Assembly: GCA_023091735.1 (NCBI GenBank)
Contig: JALKBU010000297.1
Span: 1-50,663, forward strand
Origin: Trichomonas tenax
Taxonomy: Eukaryota > Parabasalia > Trichomonadida > Trichomonadidae
Length of the DNA: 50,663 bases
Direction of reading: 5' to 3'
Positions 18,925 through 29,160 of this stretch are shown piece after piece. Numbering within the stretch: the stretch's first letter is position 1; each line of letters begins with the position of its first letter. The translations under genes and the position numbers were made by a program. Under the pieces are notes generated by a model. It was not told the origin of the DNA, did not search any database, and was given only the letters and a program-made list of their open reading frames with translations.

Positions 18925-19935
18925 ATGCTCGTGCATATATCAACGGTAGCAAGTCACAATATCACAATATATGCACTAGACAACACCACTATTGGGGACA
19001 TTGCGAACCGTGTTGGCAAAAAAATCGATAAAATACCTTCAACTTTAATGTTTTTTTATAAAGATAAAGTTTTATCGCCAACGAATACACTTTCTGATAT
19101 CAAATATGTGGAAGGGGATATGATTTGCATGCAATGCATACTAAATAGCGACGAACAAACTCAAATTAATTTTAGTGCATACGATATAATGAGTCATATG
19201 ACTCTTCACTACCTCCAGAAGGAGCTCTTTATGACCCCAGAGATTATTCGAACCTCTAAAGCGATCTATAGTAAAGAACATCGAAATCCAGAATTACAAA
19301 GAATCACAGATCCAGATAATTTCCCGGAATTAATGAGCCAGTTGGAAGCTTTAGGCTTTCCAAGTGTCAGATGCGCAAATTCACTACGAAGAGCAGATTT
19401 TTGTATTGATCTTGCTGCTTCTTTGCTTATGGACAATCAGGAGGGTATCCAAGAACTCGCTGAGATCATAGAACTTGTCCAGTGCGTCGATGACACAGAA
19501 GAATTGACAAAAGTTGAATCGATTCAAACCCCGCCAAGATTTCCTGGAATGTTTTATCAAGCGTTTGAGCCAGAAATGTCTCCATTGGAGCCAGAATTTC
19601 GCCCAGAGGAAGTTGATTTTTATCTTCCTGAAACTGCAGAAGAATTTGTTGCAGAAGAAGAGCCTGTAATTTATACTCCCAAGAAGGCAAAGCTAACCCC
19701 AACTACTTCAATGAAAAAGGTTCCTAATGCACCGCGAAGGCCTAAGCCGACACCAAAGCTTTTACTAAGCAATCCTAAGAAGTCGCAAGTGATCAGGAAA
19801 AGTACAAAAGTTAAGTCTTCAGGTTTGAATTCTCCAAAAATAGAAAAGACCGCTTCTATCGGAAAAGTAACGAATCCTCTCAATAGAGCGAATGCTGGAG
19901 TTAGATTATCTCTTCCTAGACTTCAAAAACCATGA
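18925..19935 (+). CDS. UBL-UBA protein (ubiquitin-like N-terminus plus UBA domain), 336 aa
   Basis: Intact ORF from ATG. Residues 1-73 match a divergent ubiquitin-like fold: alternating strands, then TTIGDIANRVGKKIDKIP as the helix, LMFFYKDKVLSPTNTLSDI as the strand-loop, and a final GDMICMQCIL strand. Residues about 134-172 match a UBA domain (FPELMSQLEALGFPSVRCAN followed by SLRRADFCIDLAASLL), with the MGFP-like loop reading LGFP. The region between holds short helices. The C-terminal 130 residues are Pro/Lys-rich and disordered, ending basic. UBL-UBA shuttles such as Rad23, Dsk2/ubiquilin and Ddi1 carry ubiquitinated proteins to the proteasome. Only one UBA is seen, so it does not match canonical Rad23 (two UBAs), and no STI1 repeats of ubiquilin are evident. 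A shuttle or ubiquitin-signalling role is inferred. Confidence 0.85.
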   Translation: MLVHISTVASHNITIYALDNTTIGDIANRVGKKIDKIPSTLMFFYKDKVLSPTNTLSDIKYVEGDMICMQCILNSDEQTQINFSAYDIMSHMTLHYLQKELFMTPEIIRTSKAIYSKEHRNPELQRITDPDNFPELMSQLEALGFPSVRCANSLRRADFCIDLAASLLMDNQEGIQELAEIIELVQCVDDTEELTKVESIQTPPRFPGMFYQAFEPEMSPLEPEFRPEEVDFYLPETAEEFVAEEEPVIYTPKKAKLTPTTSMKKVPNAPRRPKPTPKLLLSNPKKSQVIRKSTKVKSSGLNSPKIEKTASIGKVTNPLNRANAGVRLSLPRLQKP

Positions 19936-20473
19936 AATGTTTTAATATTATTGTTTGTATTTTATTAATGTATAAAAAAATCTTTCATCAAATAAGTAAG
20001 AACAAAAGCGAACTTTTCTTGTACAATTATGAAAAAGGATATAGACAAAACGATATATATTTATTATGAAAAAAAAGGGGAACTTCGCCTTTTACTACCA
20101 ATCGCCTTGGGTCTCTCACAATAGGGTCCATACCCAATGAGAAACAGTCGTTAAAGCGCGGGTCAATTCGATAATATCGGTTCAATAGATTTTGCTTTCG
20201 TCGATGATGTCTATTGTAAACTGGTGGCATACCTTGTGCTTAGTCCAATGGAAGGAGCAGAATTGCTGCAACTTGTCATAGGAAAGTTTGCTGAAGAGAA
20301 GAAACTCCGAAAAAATGGGAAAAAAGTTCCCCTTCTAAGTGTGTGAAGAGAAAGAAGCAAAATCATGTATGACTTAGAAATGAATAGAATTCAATTTCCA
20401 ATATATTTGTCACTAATTTGATTATTATTTATCACCTATTTCATATTTTGCATATCTCAAAAGATCTGGATGG
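19936..20473. other. Intergenic region containing a small GC-rich island
   Basis: The sequence from about 20070 to 20335 is clearly richer in G and C than the flanks and is bounded by an 11-bp inverted repeat. A minus-strand ORF starting at ATG 20230 (67 aa, rich in Arg and aromatic residues) lies across it but has no recognisable domain. Confidence 0.5.
20075..20334. mobile_element. Possible small non-autonomous element with 11-bp inverted ends
   Basis: AAGGGGAACTT at 20075-20085 is inverted as AAGTTCCCCTT at 20324-20334. The enclosed 240 bp is GC-richer than its surroundings and contains short protein-like stretches but no transposase. No target-site duplication is obvious. A decayed gene fragment is the alternative. 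Confidence 0.3.
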
Positions 20474-21232
20474 GTGCCACTTTGCAATTATAACTTAGAT
20501 GTTTGCAATATCAATGATTATTTTCCATATTTTATTATTGGAATTCTTTTTAACTTACTATTTTTCTATGTGGCAGCAAAAATTATTCGCCAATCAAAGT
20601 TATCATGCTCACTTCATTATTTTATTGATAATTCCATGTTTTTTTGCATAAGTAAAATAGTCGGGAATACAATATATTACCTAATTGCCTACATTCATGT
20701 TATATTTTCTTCATACATTGATGGGCCCATTGCAAGAATGTATCTAATACCTGTTACCTTAAAAACAATAGGATCAATTACATTCTTTATAAAATTAGCA
20801 CAAGTTCTTATTGTTTTCTCAGTCCCTGGTTCTAAAATTTTCATGTATGTATCATATGCAGTTTATTACATATATTTTATTTGGATTGCCATTCAATTTT
20901 GTTGTCTTTTTGTTAAATTAAATGCAAGAGCTTTCATTCAAATTTACACCCTAGATGGATTTTTCAGTAAATTAAATTCAAAGCTTTATTATATTATGAC
21001 ATGTTCAGAATTTCTTCTACTTTCTCAGTTGGTTATATTTTCTAAAACTCAATACTACTTCCCTCTGAAATATCGAATAATATTGAAAATCCTTATTTTT
21101 CTGATGCCATTAGCACTGTTTATCGAAGAAGTAGCCAGTGCCATCCTTACTCCAACAAATGCTATTTGCATAACATCAAATGGAATGAATTTCTGGTCCC
21201 AAAAATTGCTGTTCATATCAAGAAATGATTGA
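20474..21232 (+). pseudogene. Multi-pass membrane protein fragment without an in-frame ATG
   Basis: A 252-codon open frame encodes about six hydrophobic helices (such as YFPYFIIGILFNLLFFYVAA, KLAQVLIVFSVPGSKIFMYV and ILKILIFLMPLALFI), which is strong evidence of coding origin. The frame opens at a TAA at 20414 and has no ATG before residue 54 (MFFCISK), which would delete the first membrane helix; the nominal start is GTG. The last 20 or so codons (ITSNGMNFWSQ) belong to the beta-helix relic that follows, so the frame runs by chance from one relic into another. It is probably a truncated gene. The family was not recognised. Confidence 0.55.
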
Positions 21233-21727
21233 ATTTTCTGAATGTGGCCATATTACGTCTGGAGCAAGTTCTATTGATATAGTTGATCGAGTAGATAATT
21301 ATTTTCATACAATTAATCTAAGCAACACCAAATCAAGGAGCTTAGAAGGCGATATATTTCCTGGAATGTTACCAATTTATAATAATAATATATATCATGT
21401 TTAATTCTTATTGGAAACTCATCATTTCAAAATTCTCCACCATTGGGATTGGATTGTGATTCATCATCATCAATTATTTGCAAAAACATTATTATCAAAG
21501 ATTATATTAATTCAGAAGGACTTATCCTAGGGTATACAGGAAATGCTTATCTGTCAAATTTTACTTTATTGAATTGCCGAGGAAAGTTTTTATCAACTTA
21601 TTTTGATAATGCTTTTCTGTCAAGCTCTTATTTAGTAGAATCCACAATTACATTTAATGTGGAACAAAATATAAACGTTTACAGTATCAAGTATTTTCCA
21701 GATTTAATGCATCATTGTACAAATTAA
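21160..21727 (+). pseudogene. Beta-helix-type surface protein relic
   Basis: Consecutive protein-like pieces fall in three frames: ITSNGMNFWSQK, then CCSYQEMIEFSECGHITSGA to a stop after NNNIYHV, then ILIGNSSFQNSPPLGLDCDS through to NVYSIKYFPDLMHHCTN. At least two frameshifts are required. The Cys/Asn-turn pattern (LDCDSSSSIICKNIIIKDYI) is like the relic at 2.6-3.6 kb. There is no anchor or signal peptide. The family is inferred from pattern. Confidence 0.6.
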
Positions 21728-21812
21728 GTTATTTGACAGATAACTAAAATAAAATATCTGCTGATATGTACAAACGATCTCGTGCGGGTCTTAATAAAAT
21801 GTTTTTCTTGGA

Positions 21813-22428
21813 GTGCTGGACAAATCCAACTAACGTGTTTTGTAAAGTGTCAGATTTGTCAGAAATAGAGTTGGTGCACAGCTTACAAAAAGTGTCATTT
21901 TGCAATAGGTCATCTAGACAGAGCTTCGAAAGTGCGTGAAGGCATGCACGGCCTTCACGATACTTAGATGTTATACTTGGTGTCCCAGTGCATGATTCGC
22001 AGTCTTCGACACTGGCTGTGCCACTGAGGTCTGCACGACACTACTCTTTAGGCGCCAAGCCTGAGTCTCCCTTATCGAAAAAATCTTTCTTTTAATTTTA
22101 TTCCACCATCTTATTTTGTCTCTGATTATTTTAAACATAACTTCTTTATTTCACATTATTAGAATCCCTAATTTATTTTTATTTTCACTTTTCGATTTTA
22201 AATTTTTTTTAAACAGTAAGTTATTTCAATTTTGAATGATAATTACATTTATACTAGCAATAAGTAATCTCTTTCCAAATTTATAACCTCTCTAATATTT
22301 CAATTCGCCCATATTTTTAAAAATTTACTAATTTTTTCCTTTTTTTATTTTTGTTAAATGCAAACTGGCTCTCGAGTTCTAACAAATCTGACGCTTTACA
22401 AAACACGTTAGTTGGATTTGTCCAGCAC
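21813..22428. repeat. 47-bp inverted repeat (46 of 47 identical) flanking about 520 bp
   Basis: The left arm 21813-21859 (begins GTGCTGGACAAATCC) is the reverse complement of 22382-22428 with one mismatch. Outside and inside the arms the match stops abruptly, as for terminal inverted repeats of a small element. However, the right arm also aligns with the BspA relic (IP-N-F-K-L spacing), and the left arm on the plus strand carries the same PTNVFCK reading. An inverted duplication of a BspA fragment is therefore an alternative. No clear target-site duplication was found. Confidence 0.7.
21860..22080. ncRNA. GC-rich island with stacked short hairpins, candidate structured RNA
   Basis: This 220-nt stretch lies inside the inverted repeat and is far GC-richer than its flanks. 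It contains an 8-bp hairpin at 21936-21958 (GTGAAGGC paired with GCCTTCAC) and a second with 6-bp arms CCAGTG (21985-21990) and CACTGG (22010-22015). No long ORF covers it. A structured RNA, the internal part of a mobile element, or a decayed foreign gene are all possible. Confidence 0.3.
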
Positions 22429-24133
22429 AACTCAAATCGTATATTCTCATTGAAAAACAATATCGTAATGAATTTATTGAGAACTTTCTAATTTTATATT
22501 TTAAAACGAAATCCACAATTGCAGATCCACTATAGCTCCCAAAATCAGAAAATTCTATCACAGAAGGAAAAATATCAATTGCTCCTCTGTATGGATATTT
22601 AATCAATGATTTGTAATCTGCTGAATACAAAATACCATTATGAACAACGTAATTAGGACTATCTGAAGCTATAGTCTCGAGATTTCGAGTAAAACTATAC
22701 ACGCAAAGATATATTTTTGTAACCGAAGCGAATATAACATTAACTAATCTTGGACATTTATAGAACATATTATCAGGAATATTATTTGCAACTGCACAAC
22801 TTATATCACATGATTCGAGTGAATAACAATGACCAAATGTTGCTGAAGAAAATTTTTTAATTTTATTTTTCAACACAAAGTTAACTTATCCACTTCCACT
22901 ATAACTCCCAATATCGGAAAACCCGACAGCTGTAGGAAGAATTTCAATTGCTCCTGAATATGGATATTTTAATAATGATTTATAATCTGTGCTATAAAGG
23001 ATTTCATTATGAACAACATAATATGGACTATCACAAGTTATTTTATCAAGATTTCTTGATTATGCAAATGCCCCGGAATTAATTTTGACAATTGTTGATG
23101 GTATATGAAATTCTGTAACAGAATTGATACATTACTAAATCTGTAGATGGTTTATTAATATAAAGATTACTAAATTTATTTTTAAAATAATTATAACTCA
23201 TAACACTTCCAATACCTAATAATCCACCAATTAGATATTTATTAAGATTACTATACCATGGATGTGGATTTATATTTTTAATTGAGTGATATGGTGAATT
23301 ATTATAATTCATTGGTGATATTGCTCTAGGTGAATCTGGTGTACTTACTCTACTTCTATCTGAAAACATTTATATTAAAATTAAACATTACTCCATACTC
23401 TACGTTTTGTTTTACCTAATTTATTACATTACCGTCAATAGATTTAACATTTATTTAAGCACCAGATAGCCTATTTATATTTCTACGCCAAAAACCTTGA
23501 TTATCTGTCATTTAATATATTTTCAACTAAAACAATGTATTTTTACTTTGCTCTACTTTGTTGGATTATGAAATTAATAAATGTTAGAAATGTTGAAAAT
23601 AAGAAACTAACGATTTCACTTAAAAAGTTTTATAAAATTAATAATTTAAAATAGTGTTTGCTGTTGTTGATCACTTTCTTTCATTATTATTTTTCCAACA
23701 ACGTTATGTATTTCCATATAAGATCTTGGATTTTTTCAAATATCATTTTTTGAAAACGTGGAAAATTAGTAAAAAAAGGACCAATTGAAACCACAGATGA
23801 TGGAATAGTAATTTTTTGAACAAAAAAAGATCAGCAACTGATGTGCTTGGAATTTATATCAAAGTATTTGGTAAAACTAATTCTGATATAGAACAAATTC
23901 GACAAATACAGCCATCGCACATGCTTTTAATTTCATGTCTCTGTATAACACCCGGAATAATCAATATTGAAGGAATTGTCGCACCTTGAACGAATGCATT
24001 TCGATCTGCTGTTCCATTTCCGAGTTTCCATATACCTCTGCCAACATCTTCTGATATAACAAAGATATCTTCTGGTGCTGTAATTCGTTCATTTAAAGCA
24101 TTTTTGTATAAAGAATGTAAAATGTTACTTTTA
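22382..24133 (-). pseudogene. BspA-like gene relic, interrupted by an unrelated insert
   Basis: Minus-strand translation gives BspA text in broken frames. 24133-23700 reads DIFVISEDVGRGIWKLGNGT, then LVLPNTLI, a stop, IPSTSVAD, and after a shift VVSIGPFFTNFPRFQKMIFE. 23130-22430 holds two repeats of about 60 residues (YVVHNGILYSADYKSL and YVVHNEILYSTDYKSLLKY) with in-frame TAA codons after SGAFA and after SGSG, followed by an open 165-codon stretch. The text between 23135 and about 23600 is not BspA-like, so the gene appears split by an insert. No signal peptide or anchor survives. Confidence 0.7.
23079..23515 (-). pseudogene. Small unidentified gene remnants, chimeric at one end with the BspA relic
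   Basis: An ATG at 23369 opens a 96-codon frame. Its first 80 residues are Ser/Pro/Asn-rich, then contain one hydrophobic helix (YLIGGLLGIGSVMSYNYF). Its last 15 or so residues are BspA coding sequence read out of frame, so the real gene is truncated at about 23135. Upstream on the same strand a tiny ORF reads MTDNQGFWRRNINRLSGA, a stop, then INVKSIDGNVIN and another stop. Close packing of small ORFs is typical of large DNA transposons such as Mavericks, but no marker gene of that class is present. Identity unknown. Confidence 0.4.
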
Positions 24134-24379
24134 AAAATGCGTTTTAACCTTCAAAAATTGACAATTTGACATTTTATTGGAACTGTTTATTTCATAAATA
24201 TTCCCAAATTTTCAATTTGCTATTATTTTGTATTATATGTTCACGTTATAAAATTCAATGGATCTGTATTATATTTATATAACAAAATAAAAAAAAATGG
24301 TACAAAATCATATATCCAATAATTTAATTCATGCCAAAGAAAAATGCGCAAAGTATTCAATATTGATTATTCCGGGTGT
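23948..24379. repeat. 23-nt exact inverted duplication
   Basis: 23948-23970 (begins ACACCCGGAATAATC) is exactly inverted at 24357-24379. On the minus strand the first copy encodes SILIIPGV in the BspA relic; the second copy, on the plus strand, encodes the same residues before a stop. A rearranged, inverted scrap of the BspA gene is likely. Confidence 0.75.
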
Positions 24380-24466
24380 AGCATAATGCCGAAGCATGAA
24401 TATAGCATTTATAGAATTAACTAAAGTAAAAAAATATGGGAATAAAAAGAGGTATTAAAAATGCCC

Positions 24467-25600
24467 TTATTGTGCATTATTTGAAGATTTTCTGAATTGG
24501 CTTTCATAACCAACGATGAATCGAGCCATTGGAATGTAAGATAGAGCCTTTGTTGCAATCATTGCACAAGTAAATGATAATATAGCAATGATTGGAATTG
24601 CAATAGCAACGTGAATTCTTGGGGAGGCTGCTTTTGGAACAAGCCAATTAGAAATTGGAGCGAGGAAGAACATATGGATAAGGTACATGCCATACGTTAA
24701 CTGTGAAATATCACTGATCCATGATGGCGCTGGTTTCTCAATGCATGACAATAAAATAAACATTCCGAAAGTTGCAACAATCAAATTTGGTGAGCAAAAC
24801 TCCCACGCCCACTCAACATCTGGAGTTTTGATGAGCTGCTTCGGAACAGCTTTGATCCAGAAGGACCACCAAGTAAAGACAGCGCCGAAGAGGAATGTTA
24901 ATGAGCCAACAATTAATTTGATCTTTTTCTGCCAATGCAAATGGAAGCGAATGAAGTGTGCCATGACAAGATATCCGATATATCCCGAACAATACCACAA
25001 CGCTGTATATTTGTTCCAAAAGCATTCGCCCCAAATGCTTTGTACAATGAATCTTTTGATCCAATTCTGGAATGAAGCAATAATGAAAATTCCAATGAAT
25101 GTCAATTCTTCGGACTGAGAAGATTTCTCAAGCCATGGAGAAACGACAGGAATGATGAGATAAAGGCTGATTAACGGATACATGAACCAAAGATGTCCAG
25201 CCATCGATGGGAAGTTGAAAAGCAGTATACGAAGGTCAGAAAGTGACTGTTTCCATGTCATTGCTCCCCAAGCTAAAGGTAAAAATGTATATAATACTAA
25301 AAATAAGATAAAAGGTGGTAAAATACGTAAAAATCGGTGTAGATAGAACGAGAACATGTTCATCCCGGGCTTCATTGGTACTAATAAGAAGGCTGAAGCA
25401 ATCATAAATAATGGAACAGCGGTTCTTCCAACACCTCCATCGTAGAACGATGCCCAGAAACGATTGTCCTCGCTTTCGAGGTACGCTTGTTCGCCTCCAA
25501 AGTCTGGATGAATATAAAAGTTTTCACTCGCGTGAATGAGCATAACCATGAAGCAGGCCATGATTCTGAGGTAATCGACGAAAGTTATTCTGTTCATCAT
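24467..25600 (-). CDS. Acyltransferase family 3 (OafA/YrhL-like) integral membrane protein, 377 aa
   Basis: The frame reaches 25690 only at a TTG; the first ATG pair is at 25600 and 25597, just before NRITFVDYLRIMACFMVMLI. That segment carries the Arg and the His (VMLIHASENF) conserved in first-helix active sites of this family. About ten hydrophobic helices follow, with typical motifs: FMIASAFLLVPMKP, FYLHRFLRILPPFILFLVL, AGHLWFMYPLISLYLIIPVV and, near the end, LTYGMYLIHMF. Family members transfer acetyl or other acyl groups from acyl-CoA to sugars or other small molecules at a membrane, and the closest pattern is bacterial. The gene is intact between two pseudogene tracts, which makes recent lateral gain or strong selection plausible. 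The substrate is unknown. Confidence 0.9.
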   Translation of the reverse strand: MMNRITFVDYLRIMACFMVMLIHASENFYIHPDFGGEQAYLESEDNRFWASFYDGGVGRTAVPLFMIASAFLLVPMKPGMNMFSFYLHRFLRILPPFILFLVLYTFLPLAWGAMTWKQSLSDLRILLFNFPSMAGHLWFMYPLISLYLIIPVVSPWLEKSSQSEELTFIGIFIIASFQNWIKRFIVQSIWGECFWNKYTALWYCSGYIGYLVMAHFIRFHLHWQKKIKLIVGSLTFLFGAVFTWWSFWIKAVPKQLIKTPDVEWAWEFCSPNLIVATFGMFILLSCIEKPAPSWISDISQLTYGMYLIHMFFLAPISNWLVPKAASPRIHVAIAIPIIAILSFTCAMIATKALSYIPMARFIVGYESQFRKSSNNAQ

Positions 25601-26125
25601 TGGATGTATTTTGCTCTCTTTCTTTGTTGTTCGAATTTTGAAGAATTTCTGACATTGTAAATCATTTTTGTCAAATCCTATTTTTGTCAAATTATTTGTC
25701 AGTAATTTGGTTTTCTGTCTTTGTAAATCGTATATGTCAAATTGTATTTTCTAACCATCTAACTCTTCTAAAGTTGCAGAACTACTCATGATTAGATATG
25801 TATATCATTGGTAAAGAAAATAAAATTATACAATCAATATTACTCATTTTGAACAAATCATGTTCTTATTTGATTGATATATAACATATTAAGCTTCTTT
25901 TTTATATAGAATCTAAAGGAGTAAAAATGATTGCTGCATAAAGCAGGATTATTAATGTTATTTTGTTTATTTGATTGAATTTCGATAGAACAATTGTGTT
26001 CCAAGATTGAACATATCATTGATATATAATCTAAAATCAAAACGCATTGATATTGAATAATTTCATTTCTCACATTCTTTTGCTGAAATAATATTTATAT
26101 TTTGACTCTTAATGGATATATCACC
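25601..26125. other. Intergenic region
   Basis: AT-rich spacer between the acyltransferase and the ankyrin relic. Repeated text of the type GTAAATC...TTTGTCAAAT occurs between 25660 and 25745, just upstream of the acyltransferase start. No gene was seen. Confidence 0.5.
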
Positions 26126-27500
26126 TTAACAATAAAATAATACAATTAAAACACTTTTGGTATGAATTTCTTTGATGTTTGGTAAAGAAATAAGATATGA
26201 AGCAATGTCAAAATAACCATATTTCATAGCAAAACTAAAGGCCGTAAAATAGCTTGTAGTAATAATAATTGTTGAATTTCTTTGATATTGATATCTGCAC
26301 CTTTAGAAACAAGAAATTTGACAACATCAAGATGGTTCTTTTTAACAGCACCAATAAGTGGTGTTTCACCAAAATTGGTGGAATTGAAAAATGAATATAA
26401 ATCAGGGTTGATCATCATCGTATTTAACATCCTTTGAAAGAGGATTTTAGCATTGATGTCTGCACCTTTCTCAATAAGATATTCAATCATTTTAAGATTC
26501 CCTTTCTTCGAATACTGCATTAAAGGGAAACCTTCAATGACATAATTATTGATATCAAAATTATGTTCTATTAGAGACAAAAAGACATCATTATGCCCTT
26601 TATCGATAGCAATTTGCGCTGGTAGTTTAAGGTTCTTGCACTTATATTGGTCTAACAAATATATATAGCAAATTATGTATCATCAAAGTATATGTATTTG
26701 GCAATAACTTCATCGAATTCAGGAATGTAAGGATCATCTAAAATCATGCCAATATCAATTATATAAAGGGTAATTTTAGTGGACATATAGAGCAACGAAT
26801 TTCTGAAAGCAGAGATTTCGGAGTATTCATAATCTTTTGAACAAAATAATGCACAAACGGCTCTAATATTGCAACATTTTACTATTGCTGATACATCCAA
26901 ATTCTCGACTTCATAATTATTCAAAAGCCAGTCTGCAATAGCATTTTGATGCACTGATATAGTAAATGTCAAGCAATTATTAAAATCGATATTATTTTCT
27001 TCACAGAGGTGAATAATTTCATTATTTCTGCCAATGATTGCAAACTTGTTCATTTCTGGTGGAACACGATGTAAATTCAATAATAAAAACTTGAAACCGT
27101 GTGCATCTCCTATATTTGTATATGTTTGCATTAGCATTAATATTGCACTTTCATCGTATTTGGAAACAAAGTCTGGCAAATCAATATTTTTAGTACCAAT
27201 AGAAAAAGAGAGATCTTCGAGTTCCTCAAATAAGGGCTCGTGTTTAATATATGTTAAGCCAGGAATTGTGGTTAGAATTCTTTCTTTCATTTTATGATCA
27301 ATTCTATGGATCATTTCGTAATAAGCTGCTGTAAAAGATGCAACATATTTAAGGCTTCCATCAATAAGAAAATTTGATAATGTGTTAATGTTAGCTTCGA
27401 AATTCTCATTATTGATGTTATAAATCAATTCCTCAATCTGCTCATATATTTGAAATTCATCTGGGATTTCAACATCAGACAAACTAATGCTTTCATTCAT
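26126..27500 (-). pseudogene. Ankyrin-repeat protein gene, frameshifted
   Basis: From an ATG at 27500 (preceded by TCACT, Inr-like, at about 17 nt) an intact 275-codon N-terminal region reads like the helical domain that precedes ankyrins in trichomonad proteins (for example ESAILMLMQTYTNIGDAHGF, QNAIADWLLNNYEV). It ends DDT at 26673. One shift then enters a frame with ankyrin repeats (LPAQIAIDKGHNDVFLSLIE, KKNHLDVVKFLVSKGADINI) to about 26270. A second shift near 26250 is needed for the last repeat (AFSFAMKYGYFDIASYLISL) before TAA at 26126-26128. Ankyrin arrays mediate protein binding. The two shifts make a functional full-length product unlikely. Confidence 0.75.
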
Positions 27501-27737
27501 TTTAAAAACTGAAAAGTGACGCAAAATGATAATTGTCAGAAATATATTTTGTTATGATTTCAAATAACAAAGCAAATAAATATAATCTATATAATGTCAT
27601 ATTATATCTTTCAAATCAAAGATTGAAAATACATTAATATACATTAATATTTTCTTCAACTAAAAAAAATCGAGAGACTGCATAAACTATAGTGCAAAAT
27701 CGATATTTAAAATTTCCTAACATAGGTATTAAGCTTC

Positions 27738-29160
27738 CTAGATATTTTCATCATCATGGTTCGAATTTGAAGAGTCTTTTATGACACCAATTGAATCTTT
27801 AGCATCATCACTCTCAACATTTGTGTATTCATCATCTTCACTGCTTTCATCGTTTCTGTTTCTTCTAATAAGAAAAACAGCTATTATTGCAACACAAAAC
27901 ACGCATAATATTCCTAAAGTGATCAAAATAATAAAAGTAGAGCTTTTGTAAACAGGTGTTGATGTCTGAGAATCAGTTGCAACAAAAAAAATCGATCTGT
28001 GTTTGTGTTTCTGTCAATATTTCCACCATTGTCTCGATATAAGTTGCTTCTATAACAACTGTGATTGCTCCACTCACTTCTTTCACTTTTTCAACAAAGG
28101 TTGAAGAAGTTGTTTTATAAGTGATTTTTTCTTGAATGTTCACAATGGAATTTGATTTCTTCTCATTGTCTTTCATTGTTGGAGTTGGCGTTCTTTCAGG
28201 AACAGCTGTGTTTTGTATTGTTGGAGTCCTTTGAGGAATTCCATTGCAATACATTGTGTATTGTGAACGAATTTCATCATAAATGAAATAAAGAGGATCA
28301 TATTCAACATTTTTCACTTTGGTGTCATTCAAAGTGATTGATTTAAGAATATTTTATGTTCTTCCGCATACGTCAAGGAATATATTAAGATTTGGTTGTC
28401 CAGAAACTTTATAATAAACATAAAAATCTGAATCAACAAGTTGAAACGAAAAAGGATCGAAATTTGTGTTAATTGATAGAATATCAGCTGATTTTGGTGC
28501 TGAAATGAGTGTTATATCAGTTGGAATTGTATCTCTCCTTTTAGGAACGTTTGAATTACCAATATATAAATATCCATCGATCTCAACGAAACTCTTATTT
28601 GCAGAAGCATTAATTGACTGAATATTGCAATTCTCAAAGTATCCCAATGAAAATTTTGTAACATTTGTTGATAATATCAAATATTCTAATTTAGAGCAAT
28701 TAACGAGGCTTGGGTTACTAAAATTGAAGATTTTTGTAATTAGTAGACTCTGAATTCCTACGTTAATGAATGTAGAAGGCTGAATTTTGACTGGTGTGAT
28801 TTGATTAATGATGTTTATTTCCTTTTAATTGGTGCAATCACTAAAGGCATAGGATTGAATTGTATCGACTTGGCAACTAATGGAAAAATTCTCGATTTTG
28901 TATTGATTGAAGATATATGCAGAAAGATTAACGGTAACTGATATATTTTGTACAATGATACTAAGATCTTTAACATTTCTAATGGTTTCATGGCAATAAA
29001 TTAAAGATTGTTCAAGATCTGTTCCATTCGATAAAAATTCGACATAATCTCCTTCCTGTATTAATGAGTAGTTGGAGGCATCAACGATTCTGTAGTCTAT
29101 TTCATTCAATGATATTTTCTGAGAAAGAAGATAAGCAAAGAATAACTGTCTGTGAAGCAT
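27738..29160 (-). pseudogene. BspA-like type I surface protein gene with two in-frame stops and one frameshift
   Basis: From an ATG at 29160 (with Inr-like TCATA at 29164-29168), a single frame continues to 27973 except for a TAA at 28825-28827 and another at 28354-28356. The first follows SYAFSDCTN, where BspA repeats have Leu, so a Leu codon has become a stop. The second follows DVCGRT. Then an extra T in an eight-T run near 27985 shifts the frame. Past it, VATDSQTSTPVYKSS leads to a membrane helix (LITLGILCVFCVAIIAVFLI) and an acidic cytoplasmic tail (RRNRNDESSEDDEYTNVESD) to 27738. The middle is LRR-like, then Thr/Pro/Ser-rich. Only three point lesions separate it from a coding gene, suggesting recent loss. 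Confidence 0.75.

Noticed and set aside
21813..22428. Maverick/Polinton terminal inverted repeat
   Set aside because: The segment is far too short and has no capsid, integrase or polymerase gene; the class cannot be assigned.
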